Shown: positions 24,171 through 37,409 of the stretch, piece after piece
How the letters are laid out: every line of letters begins with the position of its first letter
Numbering within the stretch: the stretch's first letter is position 1
NCBI GenBank assembly: GCA_964036275.1
Contig: OZ038438.1
Span: 15,421,720-15,485,719, forward strand
Reading direction: 5' to 3'
DNA length: 64,000 nucleotides
Origin: Litoditis marina
Taxonomy: Eukaryota > Nematoda > Chromadorea > Rhabditida > Rhabditidae
The notes under the pieces: generated by a model
Database searches by the model: none
What the model saw: the letters and a program-made list of their open reading frames with translations, nothing else
Told to the model about the DNA's origin: nothing
Position numbers and translations under genes: made by a program

Positions 24171-27100
24171 TTAAACACACCTTCTCTCTTCGCTTTCTTT
24201 GTCGGCCAAAGCTACAATTGCCAATGTCGTAGAATTGTCGTTGTCTCTAACTAATCGAAAAATCATACGACCCGTAAACATCTAAAAAAGAATTTACACA
24301 ACGTATCTCGATATTTACTCTGGTATTCTCAAAACATAATTATTCGACCATTTTGCAACTTACTTGTTTAACAACATCTCGAAACTGTTGTGACATTCCA
24401 CAGTATATAGCAAATCTAAATGGATACGAACTCACAATAGCTACATTCCTGAAAAAACGTTCTGTAATATATATTTTTATCTGGACAGTAACAGAATGAA
24501 TTTTCTGCTCGGATCATTTGGTCTGCTAAAAAAATACCTAGGGTGTAACATGTTCACAGTATGATTGGCTTCTGTTGATTTTTTAAACGGACTTGTAACA
24601 CACAACGTTCATGCATGTGAAGATATGTTTCAGCATTCACGCGGTGTTCATAGTAATTTTCTCTATGTAAAGCATTACAACGCCTTGAAACAAGTCTACA
24701 TCACAGAATGAATCGTGAGTCACATTTGTTTGCCACCGAGGAGTTTGTAGTTAAAGAATCCGTCCCGCTTTAGTTTTGACTTTTGAGTTAACAAACTGAC
24801 CCTATGGCAAATGAAAAACCATTATCAAAACTATATACTTTTATATCCCTATCTTGCTTCGTTTTCTCAGAAAGGCGGCTTACGTAATGACACCGATAGG
24901 GGAGTTGCGTACGGGGTATGCTCAAAATAGCCTATAGAAGTGCGAAAATGATTTCAAAACACTCAATCACATACGAATACACAATTAGGGACTAAAAAAT
25001 GAAAATAAATCTGGATGTAAATAAACCAAGTCAAGTTGCGTCACAGTGAAAATGTTCATGTCCCCTTCTTTATTGCTTGATGTTATGCAAATTTTACAAA
25101 TTTTCAATCAGAAAGTTTTTTCGTGGTCTATGGGAAGACATTAAGAATCTTTTTTGAGCTTTTTAAATTTTTCGTGAAACTCAAATTATAGCGGAACGGT
25201 TTTTTTAACATGTCTTACCTGACTATCAACAAAATATTCAATAATTTATAGTTGATGATGTACACACGCATCGACACTGATATCACATGAATGATAAATA
25301 TAATTCCAGCTGGAATTTCCGTCACTAGAAAAATTACGATCACCACCACCAACATCCTAGTGTTCTGCAAAGGATCAGTTGTAAATCCAGTAGAAGGTAT
25401 TTTATGTGCAGCGATCTGTCTAGAAATTCTGATACAAGCTAAGAAAAACCCTCGCATCAACTTTTCACGCAAATACTCAAAAAATTATTGACCAGACACT
25501 TTACCAAAGGGAGAAATATCATTAACGACAAAAGTGGTCCAAACAAAATCACCATAAATTGTCTTCCGAACTCCAGGAACAGAATGAATGAGCATTGCAA
25601 ACTTGAGATGGATACGAGAGTTACAAACCTGTTGCAATCCCTGTGACCTCCGAGGTTCGCTTACGCTTTCTCTCGGTCGAAGCATTCTAGAGATTCGGGT
25701 AGCGTCTCGACCTCTGTTGTTGATTTCAGCCCGGCGTCGAACTGATCTGTAATTGGGGATTAAGTTCCTGGAAGTTAAACTCATAGAGAAGAGCGGCTCA
25801 CTAAGAAACCCAATAAAACGTCTGACTTATCTGCTAAGGTAAATTTAGATTCCTTCTTGGTTATATTACTAGAGAAACAGTTTTGACAAAGGTCAAAGCC
25901 ACCCCACTAGATGAATAAAATATTGTATTATTTCTGATTATCAATTTTGTCTGTTTTCAACTGAGTATACTCGAAGTCAGCTTATGTTTCTGATTGGTGT
26001 TGGTTAAAAAGTCTGACCGCGATAACAAGTTGGCATGACGTTCATCGGCCATGCGGATAGCTCGAACCAGCTTCCAAGTGAATATGACCAGCAACACACA
26101 AGGTACCAGATGAACAATCGTGCACTGGATTGTGTACAAGGCTTCATAATATAAGTTGCCCAAACTCTTCAACAGGTAGGTTTGTTGCCGATAACAATTC
26201 CGCCTAGTACCTGAATCGGAATCGTGTATATGAGCCGAAATAACATAAACAAACGTGGGCAACTTTTCCAGTTTATCCTGATATCATGTCTAGGGTCGTC
26301 TAAAGTGGGTAATCGACAACAAACGGTTTTTTCTTGAGTTTTCATTCCCTGAACACAGAAATTTCAAATATTACGAATGTATTTTCTCAAGTCCCTATAA
26401 AAAACAATGTCGGTAAATTTTAGATATTTTCTCGATGCGTTCATCACAAATCCATGACAATTTCAATTGTCCATCGTTTGTTAATTGAAAACTACTCACT
26501 GTTGGTTTCGGCGTCAAATACAATCTTGGAGAATTGGTAGTTCGCGAAAAACTCGGTACTGTAGATGGTGAATGAGAATACACCTATAGCTCCAGTGACC
26601 TGTAACGAACTGCAATATATAAACAACTATTTGATTTGGGTTTAACGAGAGAACTTGATGAAGTCTCACCTGTTTACTTCTTTTGATTGTGCAGAAGGTT
26701 TGTACCAGAGACGGAACACAAATATAAACATAGCGTTGTATTGCCAGATAAACGGTCAACCAAATAGCAGTCGAATGGAATATGGAGGGAAGAACGGCAG
26801 CCACGTATGGCAGAATGCTACACCACACCGAAGGAAGGCCGTACACTTGTTCCACCTCGTGACCTAATTATCACAAAGTAAAGTAGGACTATTATGTGGA
26901 CCAATCCCGAGACATCGGTCCTTTAAACTGCAATTGAAAAATGAATTGCAGTTTAAAGGACTGAAGCGTTGGGATTGGTCCAATCGTCATTCTTCAAGTT
27001 TATTTTCTGACAATATTTGTTCTAAAACAAACTGTTCGAAACTAGTAAACAGGTGCTATGCAACTCTCAAAACAGCTGAAGATCGCTGGTCTTGCATCCT

Positions 27101-28758
27101 GCAGGATAGCATAGCGCCCTCTGTGGTGGTTTTCTAGTCAACGGAACAGCCAATTCAAATTTGAAATTACATGATGGTGGGGCATATATTTTGCCCTTTG
27201 ATGTCAGCTGATTCAGTATAAAACTGCAAGCATTCGAATCAGAGAGGTATTACTAAATGAACCATTCAGCAGAAGTACTTTATCCGAACAGAGCACGATA
27301 TGCATAACATTGATGCGTAATTCGAGTAATAATGCTGATTAGCCACCTTCTCCAGATTTCTATAGCTACCCTCTTCTGTCGAGAAAATGTGTTTTACACA
27401 CCCGCACCAGGAAGTTCTCAGATTACAGAGGCTATGGTACTGTAGCATATCATATCATGAGGTTTTGATTAACTTTCCTATAAGGGGATGAATTTCACGT
27501 AACTAGCTTTTTATAGGAAAATAGAAAAACATTTGTAATAGCACTATCCAATTGAAACACGTCTCAGTTTCTTGGTAGAAGTATTGAACGTGTCTCATCG
27601 AATAAATTAACCGCAAAAATGACCATTTCATTTACACCCACTATAACGGGTGAACCATGCTCTTACTCAGATCTGGAAAAATCAACTACCTCTTGCTTCG
27701 AACGTAGACCTTCTCTTTAACAGACAATGATGTGTGACAGATAATAGGTACGTATCACTAACCTCGCAGAGTGAAGTAGTAGAGGAACCAAGGTATACAT
27801 GAGATTCCAGTGAACAGTTCAGAAACTGCCATGGCTAGCAGAACATAGTTGGTGGGTGTGCGGAGATATTTGTGGGACAGCACAATAACTATGAATGAGT
27901 TGGTGGCCACTGTTAGACTGACAATGAACGGCATCCAGTAGCCATATAGTGGAATGGCCCACTCCATTGGCACCTGCAAACAATATCTGCTACTTCACGA
28001 ATACATAGTTTCCGCGAGTGCTATTTGTTTCCACAAAAAAACATTCTGCTTTAGTTTTCACTGACCTAAACTTGGTTTAACGAAAACCGTTGTGTTCGAC
28101 TATGTAATGCTCTCCGAGATACAATAAATACAAACGCATTCGTTTAAAGTTACCCTTTTCGAGCGATTTCACTACGACTTTAGATGTGCAGGCCGCACTG
28201 ACAAGTCTCCTTTTTCATTGCGCAAGTGTTTCTGCCTTGTTCGTCTAGTTGTTTTTACCACATTCAATGTTCCTCAGCCAACTTTTGTGCGTGCAAACAT
28301 GACGTTCGTCTAAGTTTCAACGCGCGTAACAAAAACAAAGCAATCATCAGCCCCATTTTCACTGATTGTTCAACGCTCGTGAATACCTTCTGAGGTCATC
28401 TGGATGACAATATTCTTCGATCTTCGATGTTTCATGTTTGTACGACGAAATGAATGAAGAAGCATATTATGGCATGCACAGTTAACTGGATTTAGAATCG
28501 CTCTGATTGTACACCCGGAAACGAACTAATGGGTTGGATAATGTCCCTGAGGACGGAAACTATTCATAAAATATGGTAAACAACCCCCGAATTGAATGGC
28601 ATTAATCGTTTACTAAGTTAAAAAACATGGAAGGTCAGCTGAAGAGTTGACAAGCGAGCAACACGTTTTTCTATTACCTGATGAGAGATGTTCATGGGAC
28701 GACATGTGCGGTTGTAGTAACAGTCGGGATGACCTATTATGTTATCCATGTTCACCAT
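24171..28758 (-). CDS. Peptide GPCR, sex-peptide/myosuppressin-receptor-like, 9 exons (419 aa)
   Basis: Exons in transcript order: 28678-28758, 27763-27973, 26670-26863, 26500-26599, 26018-26210, 25629-25767, 25219-25364, 24364-24448, 24171-24281; phases agree throughout. The short extracellular N-terminus has two N-glycosylation sites (NRT, NIS). TM1-2 includes TNSFIVIVLSHKYLRTPTNY. TM3 ends in AIQRYVYICVPS, with QRY in place of the rhodopsin DRY, a trait of the sex-peptide-receptor group. TM5 has TIVHLVPCVLLVIFTWKLVR, a basic loop 3 follows, TM6 has NTRMLVVVIVIFLVTEIPAG, and TM7 ends SYPFRFAIYCGMSQQFRD. It is a seven-helix plasma-membrane neuropeptide receptor by family; the ligand is not deducible. 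The start exon, with in-frame ATG and donor, fits well but is the least constrained part. Confidence 0.85.
26881..26998. mobile_element. Palindromic foldback element family 2, copy 2
   Basis: Contains GGACTATTATGTGGACCAAT and GGTCCTTTAAACTGCAATTG, with mirrored sequence in the right half. The outer ends are more diverged than in copies 1 and 3. It lies in intron 2 of the GPCR gene. Confidence 0.75.
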
Positions 28759-31700
28759 CCCTTTATGAAGGAGCTCCGTACCTCATACAAAATCTAGAAG
28801 ACAAAGTTCTAAATCAGAAAAAGCTCACAACGAATAAGAAACGTCCTATAATTCTTACACTTTTTGTGATAAACAATCTTCAATATCTCCTGTTACTTTT
28901 TCCTCCGTATCTCTACTCTTATCACAATCAGAAATAACTTTGAAACATCAATTCTTGAGTTTATTGCCTAGAGAATGTGAGAAAGATGAAACATTCATGG
29001 AAATTAATCAAATATCTCAAAAAAAACTGCAAAACATTCAGCATGTCATTGCGCGTTGAGATCGAATGCAAGACAAACCAATTAAAGTGCTGATTCGAGC
29101 TACTTCAATGAAGTTCTGTGAGAAATTAGCTAGCACTCGAATGGATACATGATACATTACACGGAAGTGAGAGCGCTGTATACACCATTGAATTCAATAT
29201 GAGATATTCAAAATGATGAACAACGTGGTAAACAATTAAAAAGTTGGTATGTAAGCTACGAGTGATTAGCTCGGCCCCACAGTCGACAATCAGGAATGAG
29301 ATGAAACTTTTCCGAGAACGTTCGTTAGCCGCAGTTCAGACTGCTTGTGCTAATTTGGTTTGTGTAAAAATTGAAATGAGATTAAGAATAAAAACTTCAC
29401 ATCGCCATGCGCAATCGGGTACACTGTGACCAGCAGAAAAATAATTCGAAACAACTGTAAAGCCAAGTTATCACTTAATAAATCGAGGTAGTTTGCACAG
29501 ACGAATATTATTGTTACATAAACCTCTCTTTGGGCGTGGCTTTGTGAGCTAGTACACTTCATGAAGAGGCATTTCCCTATATAAAAACAGCTTTCACCGG
29601 GAGTAGACAGAAAAGAGTGAATCATCAGAACATGTTGTAGTCAAACCGAACCACACATGAGTCAAAGTTTTCTAGTCAAACCGAACCATACAGGTAACTG
29701 GAGCGGAGTTTTAAAGTTTTTTGTTTTCAACAGATACTAAAAAATGTTCACGAAACTTGGTTTGGACAAACATCCAAAAAGCTTGAATTATTCAACCACC
29801 ATTGCATATGGAACGCTGGAAAAGAGAGTGTATCTCGTTGCTTCATTTCTCAGATGGTGATGATGATAACATAAAAATACAATTTTCCCGATGTGGAATG
29901 AGGTTCACTCTCTCACAATTTTTCGCTCACTTGTGTATACCATATGCAAATTGTGTGTTACAACCACGAATTTTACCGGTTTTTGACAAGCAAAAACGAG
30001 TTATGTGTGTGTAGTTCATGTATTGACTTGAAACGTTTTTGGATGCTAAACTGTGAATATTATATACAGCGAATTTAGCAACGGAAACCTCGTTTGCTGG
30101 TTGGGCGAGACAATTGTCTTCATTCGGGTATCATAATTAAGTGCTAATTTACTATGCAGCGCACGCTAGACTACAACTTCAAATTGAGAACGACTAAAAG
30201 TGCAGCCAACATTCCACAGCGAGAAGGGAGGAGATTGAAGAAAACTGGCTGAGAAGAACTCCCAAAGTTTATATGTCAATGTAAATGTTGCTCACGGTTG
30301 GGATGGCCGGTCTACCTCAAATATCGAACTCTAGTATGCACGTTGGATGGTATCAGGATTGTCGCTACATGCTCATCAGAGAATATGAGCTCGCCTTTCC
30401 TTGTACATTTGAATACATTATATATTCTATATATTTATTTATTACTCAAAATAGTTTTTTTTTTGCGTTCGTGATAGCTTCGCTACTGTACGCCCACATT
30501 GAACTACCACCGGAACGTTGTAAAATTAACTGAACCTAAAACTGCTCGATTACATGATGAACGCTTTGGGAACAAATGTCAATAGTTGGGCTTGTTGAGA
30601 CAACTCTCAATTCAAATCAACTAATTGACTTCGTTTGTCTTTGCTACATCTCGTTTCGTAGCATATGTTCCCGGAAGCAGTAGAACCAATCATTTGACAC
30701 TTTCATCTACTGAAGCACGGTACTTCGCTGACAAAAAATGGATAGGAGAGCATAATTGAATAAAATTAAAATGATGTGTCTCGCCACTATCCCAAGAACT
30801 GAACTATGAATGCAGATTTGGAAATAATAGAAAACAGCATTTCAAGAAAAATATGCAAATACTTCACTGGACTGGCAAGCAATTAGATTAGTGAAGCTCT
30901 CAACTAATAGTCGACAGATAATTTCATTTCGACTCCAAAACTAGAAGTGTTGATTCCGTTGAGGCATGTTTTTATATTGTGGGAAAAACGTCACCAGAGT
31001 ACTTCTCATTTTAGTAGAGAATAAGTTAAATGAAACAGGTATATATGGAACGTTTTATCGTCAAAGCATTCAAATCCTAACATTTGGAACGTTAGGGAGT
31101 GAACGCTACTAATGTTTAGTGTTTCAGGAACTTAACGTTCATATGACCACACATACAACTGTACGTTTTTTGAAGTAATGCGTCAACCAAGTTGCTGTAC
31201 ATACTGCGCTCAAATGTTACTTCCAAGTATTAGTTTTATATAATTCACATAGACTAAGTGAAACATCTAACTTTCTCTATGATCGGATATTTTTTCGCTA
31301 AGAACACAATGAACAATCACCACATTTCTTTGGTTACCCAGAACCTCGCATTATCGCAGTTGATTGGGAAGTGTTTCCCGGAAAATGAGATAAACTCCTA
31401 CTGAAACATTTGTTTCTGTCCTCAAACTCAATTCGACTTCTCGTCACGTTCGAGGCTGTTTTGTTCGTGCTTCGAATCTTGTTTTATGACTAGAAATTCA
31501 AATAGGGTATATCGAACGGACTGTACAATATAAGAAGTTCAGTTGAACTCATTGCGTATGCACCACAGCTAACTTCTTTTTAACTGTGGCATCATCATAG
31601 AGCTGAATATAGGTTCAATCTGATTCCACAGAAATAGCTCCGATCCACCTGTGTCTATCAATTAAAGTAGCACCGCACAGGTGGGAAGCTGCAACGTAAC

Positions 31701-34700
31701 CTTGTCATTACTGAGTTTCAGTGTCGGACACTTCCTCAGGTATTAATTTGGGAAACCAGGGCCGGATGTGAAAGCGAGAGGTGTGTTAACTCGTCTGCAC
31801 ATGATCAGCTGTTTATCTCTAGCGATTAGGGGCCATACAGACTTCTAATCGAACTCGCACTTTCCGCCGACTGGTCACACAGAAAAGAGTTATTTGACAA
31901 CCGCCTTTTTCGGAGCATAAAAATTAAGAAAACTCGGGGGTTTCTATCTGCTGAATTTAAATATAAAGTCACCAAGGAAATTTGCTGCTAAGAACTACGT
32001 AGAAGGTATTCGGTTTATGAAGACACTAATAAAAACGTGAGAAACGGGAAATGCACAAAATACAAATCAACTGGTGTGTTCCGTGTTCGCGAAACGTTGA
32101 CCAGCAGGGAAACCAATGTACGTAATGGAATTCAATCTAGGTTTGCAATTTCTCTGCTGGAATATTGCGGGGGGCTTGGATAGAAAATTGGCGTCCTAAC
32201 ACTTAGTGAAGAAGAAAAGCAAGACACGGAGGCGGATCTTAGATCTAATGAGATACTCGTAAACGATAGAAATTGTCCAAATAATTACACTAAAACTGGG
32301 AAAACAACGATTTGTTGGTTCTGTCTCGTTTAGTCGCGTAAAGCCATATTATCGGTTGATCACAAGTAACACAGGAACACCCAAGAAACATTTATATCTT
32401 TCTCCGTATGGTAATAAAACGTTGAAAAAGGTAGATACAAACATCAACTCACCAAACTGGTATCTACTTTCAAGCTGTTATAATCAGCTGCTACGACGAC
32501 ACGCGAACGACGAAATCAAAAAAACTCCATTGGTGTACTTTTCGCTGCAGTAAGTTGCTAGAGAGGTACTCCAGGCATTCCTACAGTAGTAACCAGATAC
32601 AAAGCATGATCAGAGGTTCCGCATGGATCGATGGGCATTGTTTTTCAGCGGTTTTTAAAGGAGTTGTTTGAAAAATTCGGCTCCCTTAAGGCGTCGCGAT
32701 TCACAGTAATACTTCTTTCTATGCGCTGAAACAATGCCCGGTCGTCTACGTGAATCGGTTATATAAACTGACCCACCAGCGCTCCATCAAAATGTATTGG
32801 TGTAAAACCGCCCGGATTCTTTGCAGAGCTACTCGCAGACTAGATGAAATTACTTGGTGGTTCTTTTGGGAAACCCCCAAAAGAATAACAGTGAGAGTTG
32901 AACATATTTGTGCAACGAAGTTGTAGATTTATCGCTACTACGAATGAACAATAACTATTCTGACTAAGTGGAATGAATCAATGTTTTCTATGCTGCAGAT
33001 AAGTTCGAGTGGTAAAGGAAAGACGCGCGGACGAGCAATTAGTGGACGATGCTATGTAGGGGGACATCAAAATGGCACTTGTATACGGATTTCACATCAG
33101 CCTGGCTCTGCTGAAGGCTTCATAGGAGAAACCCAATTCGACATGAAACAACTGTTTCGGATATTCAATAGTGGTGATTACAAATGTTGTGGAAACAAAT
33201 TACAACTTACAAAGAAGTATACGGTATACTTACTCACATAGTCAGTCGGTTGTTCGTTCCTAAGATAACAGTTCTCCTGTGGGATTCACCTTTTCTTCTA
33301 AGCTTATTTCATTTTCTGAAAGTCGGTGCAAGTTCAAGTAACTTGTGTAATCTATTCGTTGAACACGTCAGTAAAAATAGAAGTCTCTGATAAGAGTGAA
33401 AAAGGAAGAGCTTTCACATTATTCAAAAACAAAATCAGTCGAAAAACATTCGAATGCAAATCCATTTCTGTGGCAATCGTATTATAGGGGTTAGAGACAG
33501 ATTTGAGTTGTATTCTATAGTCTGCAAACCCACATAACAACTCTCAAATTACGCCCAACTACCATGTATCGCACCACAAACACGTATGGACGGAAAATGA
33601 CCGTTCTTTACGAATTTTCTAAGAGATTGTTCTCGGAAGTGAGTTCCTTTGTTGCTTTAAGTGAAGTAACGACTTTGAAGTCTTCCATAGAATAAAAGCT
33701 CATGAGAAGAGCTAGAATTTATGCGTTTACAAATGAGAAGCATACTATACTCTCAGGCACATTTTTCTTTTTTGATAGGATGATAGGCGTTAGACTGATC
33801 TTTGAACACGCAGTCATACTGCGACGATTACTTAAAAGATGGAAAGGGTATTCGCCACAGTGAATGTGAAAGTTTTCCGAAGAAAAATCTGAACATTAAG
33901 GTGTTGAAATAGTTCGAAGTGTAATGAATTTAATAAATTTGATATGAGCGCGATAGCGGAGAGTTTCTATTATATTAGTTCATGAATGAGACAGCGATGT
34001 TTCACACGAGTGCAACCCCACCATCAATCGCTGTGTTTTGAAGCCGATCAAAGAAAATCATGGAAAACCCAAAACTACTAAATTGTTGTCATTCTTGCAT
34101 ATGACAGGAAAAATCGTTTGATTCGGGTAGCTTAAATGGTTGAACTGTATCATTCACCGTACGCACCGTTCGAAAACAATTATATGGAAGTCTGCAATAA
34201 AAAATGAATAAGTATATTTTATCTATTTGTTGACAGAAGAGACCACATGTTTTTGTACTGTTAACTTTTAACACCCAGAAATTTTTCACATAGAAATCAA
34301 ACATGTATTGAAGTGTCCAAAAATAATACACGGCGACCGAATTCGAGTTGCAGTTTTATATTTAAAACATAGTATAACTTCCGAATTATACCGCAAATTT
34401 CAAGGCACTTGGGACATACGTTCAGAAGAACTCGACATATTAACCCCCTCTGTGCAACTCATTGCGTACTGTGTGAAAATCTTCCCGACTGCTGGCCCGT
34501 TACGCACACTCAATGAGGGGAGCACGGTGCACGTTTGCATTGGGACAAAAGTTTTCCAAATAGAGTGAGCTGTTCATTTATGTCATGAGAAACACACCAA
34601 CGATCAACTACAGGTATAGGTTTCGTCAAACCGTTTTGGACAGTGAATGATCAATTTGGTAGGGGCGGAATTCGGGGAGCGGCCAGCCAAGCTGCGTATC

Positions 34701-37409
34701 TTTGATCTACACACTTCCTCGTGTGCTGGCGAGTATTGAACAATCGGAGGCCTTGCTTTGCTCAATCAATTGAGCCTTCGCAGTCTTTTTGGAAAAAGGA
34801 CACTATAAGTGCGCTACACACACTAAAATCCGATGCTTTGACTGGCTAGCGGACTCCTACAAATTAGAGTCAAAATGAACAGTTTCTATTTATGCATGTT
34901 TCTACCCTTTTTTTACAATGTGAAATAATGTGTTTTCTAACCTTCCTTCACATTGTGGAAAACTGTTTTTTTTCACACCTTTCCTGAACTACTGTTCGTT
35001 ATTGTTAAATGACTGATGATGACCCAACCCTCTGAGAAAAACAACCCAAAAATCGTCTTGAATCAGGGTCGAAACGATTTTTGAGTACATCTTTTACTGA
35101 GCACATTCATATAACAATAACACCCAAAACGTCCTAATGACACAATATATTTTGTTCAAATAAATAACCTAATATATACTGTTCGTTAGTTTGCTGTTCC
35201 ATCCACCGGAGAAAAAAGAGTGGTATTTTCTTTGGGCCCGATAAGATTATTCCATTGTCTTTCAAACGTATGTTGAACATTTCTTGGTTTAAAATTCAAA
35301 CTGAGCGGAGTTGAAGGACTGAATTAAACTTATCGAAAAAGTTCGGAGTCTTCATACATTGTCTAGAATTCTTTCTAGACCATTTTCCGTAGAAGTGTTG
35401 TTCTACTGGAAATGTTACTCATATTTTTAGTCAATTATTTTCCCCAACATTTGTCAAACAGTTAATTCTTGTCTGAGTACTTGCAGGTGTTCCGAAATCT
35501 GGATGACCTTCGGATGAGGCTACTTCCCACCGGGTCAGTTTTGGAATGACGTGTTCATCCAGCGGTATAGATGCACCTAGTTCAATTATGGAAGATTTTT
35601 TCTCTCAGGCGGTGTTCTAGTAAATATTTAAGGAGAGAATTTTAGGAGCACGGTGCACGTTATCTTCATTTGCAGTGTTGGTAGTATATTTATATATAGA
35701 GACTCAAGAAGCTGGCTACACGATCTTCTGTTTTAGGCTAAATTTCATGATTAATGTCTGTAAAATTCTGCTTTAAATTAGGTTTAGACTTACGGTTCCC
35801 CTGCATTTTCCCTTAAATCTTTTACGAACGTGCGGGCTGGCCGCTGTTTACATACGTCATTGTTTCGACCGTTGGTCATAACAAATGTCAAATAATATAT
35901 TTTAAATTAAAATATATTAAATTTTATATAAATATGTAATTAAAATTTTTAATTACGTTCTTAATATTTAATTTGTAGTATTTTTCCGATGTTCATTGTT
36001 GCTGCTGCGGTGTTCTGAATATTGCTTAATATCTATCATTTCTGAATACTCAGTGTCGATTTTATTTAATATCAGCGTGACCTTAGTTAACTATACTGCT
36101 TGCATTTAGATGCAAACAATATAGTTAACTAAGGTCCATTAAATCAATAACTAGTATGGTCAATGCTGTTAACTATAGCTGTGTAAAGTCGTAAAGTCAA
36201 CTTATTATTATCATGGTTAACCGGGTTTTCTATATGTGGAAGCTGGGCGTGTATGTGTACACGCGTATATGCTAGATTTATACCGTTGAATATTGTCAAG
36301 AGACTACTCTAAAGACGATGTTTGAAGTCCCTATCTCGAAGAACGCGCTACTACGCTTCTTTCATTAACCCTCGGATATTTTAAATGGATAGAGTTACTT
36401 GTTTTATGCAGCTTTTGCTTGACCGAATCAAATCAAACTTGTGATGTGGTCATAGCTCTACTTGTTGGGTAAGTTAGGTCTTCCAAGCTTAAAGACAAAT
36501 ATGACGAGTTCATTACAACTAGTGTGAGTTAAGTGGCAAGAACTTGAGAGTATTGTGGAACTATTCAACAGGTGTATAAAATAATTGTGTACCAATGTAG
36601 TTTTGGAAACGAGCTTGATAGATAAGTAGTTGTCTATTTTGTTTGCCTCTTTGTTCAATTTTGCGGTTAGAAAGTAGTTGTGTGTCTCTAAGACAGTATG
36701 GCGCTCATGGTTCGTGTATGGCTTTGCACCCTGCTATTTAACACATTGCCTAGCGGCGATTGATCGCCAGACCAAGCCTGGAATTAACTTCATTTTCATG
36801 TATTGCGCCCCACACCATGATATTGCATTTGACTTTGAGTGATCCCTTTTTCATAATCATAGTTCTTTATAACATGTTGCAATATTTTAATTCAAATCAA
36901 CTTAATTTTTTTTTCAAAAAGCACAAGCCATTTTATTATAAAACATCAGATATTTTCTTTTAGATATTTCATAGCGGTTTTGATAAGCTTCACTAGGCAA
37001 GGCCCCGTATTCCGATGACTTAGCTATATTTTTCAATGAGCAAATCATTAATCAAGTGTTTCTGTCATATTATACTCTGGCTTACTTTGCTGCATAATTT
37101 AAAAAAAATTCGCTTTTTTCTGCAAAACCTCTCATATTCCTGGCTAAACGTTGAGAAATTTAGCGTAGTTGAGTCATAAAATAGGTTCATTTTCAAAGAA
37201 TATTCAGACCTTATCGGAATTTTATTTCTGTAAAAACATTAAACATTGCAACGGTTCAACAAATACTAAATTCTGATTAACCTTTACATAAACTACTAGG
37301 GCTTGAATTTTTGTTTCTTTTCAGTATTATAGCTAAATCATTCATGTTTCAATTTTTCAGGTTTGAGAATCTTCTTATGGAGAAAGGGGAAAGCGGAGCA
37401 TAGCGCACG
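28759..37409. other. 8.6-kb region with no recognisable gene
   Basis: Both strands were read. Open frames near 28647-28937, 30285-30533, 32981-33241 and 34308-34568 (all +) lack recognisable motifs, signal peptides followed by coherent exons, or phase-matched chains. A perfect-looking hairpin occurs at 36079-36136 and an AT-rich patch near 35890-35990. Because the GPCR and kinase genes diverge from it, the region probably holds their upstream control sequences. Confidence 0.55.
36079..36136. repeat. 58-bp near-perfect palindrome
   Basis: GACCTTAGTTAACTATACTG and its near reverse complement AATATAGTTAACTAAGGTC flank a TGCATTTAGATGCA core. This is either a small foldback insertion or a cruciform-forming site, about 1.3 kb upstream of the kinase gene. 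Confidence 0.7.

Noticed and set aside
26211..26310. Longer GPCR exon 5 starting near 26273
   Set aside because: That acceptor requires phase 0 while exon 4 ends in phase 1; the acceptor at 26210 fits and gives the expected extracellular loop 2.
32981..33241. 86-codon frame preceded by an AG acceptor
   Set aside because: No donor, no partner exons and no recognised motif; coding status could not be supported.
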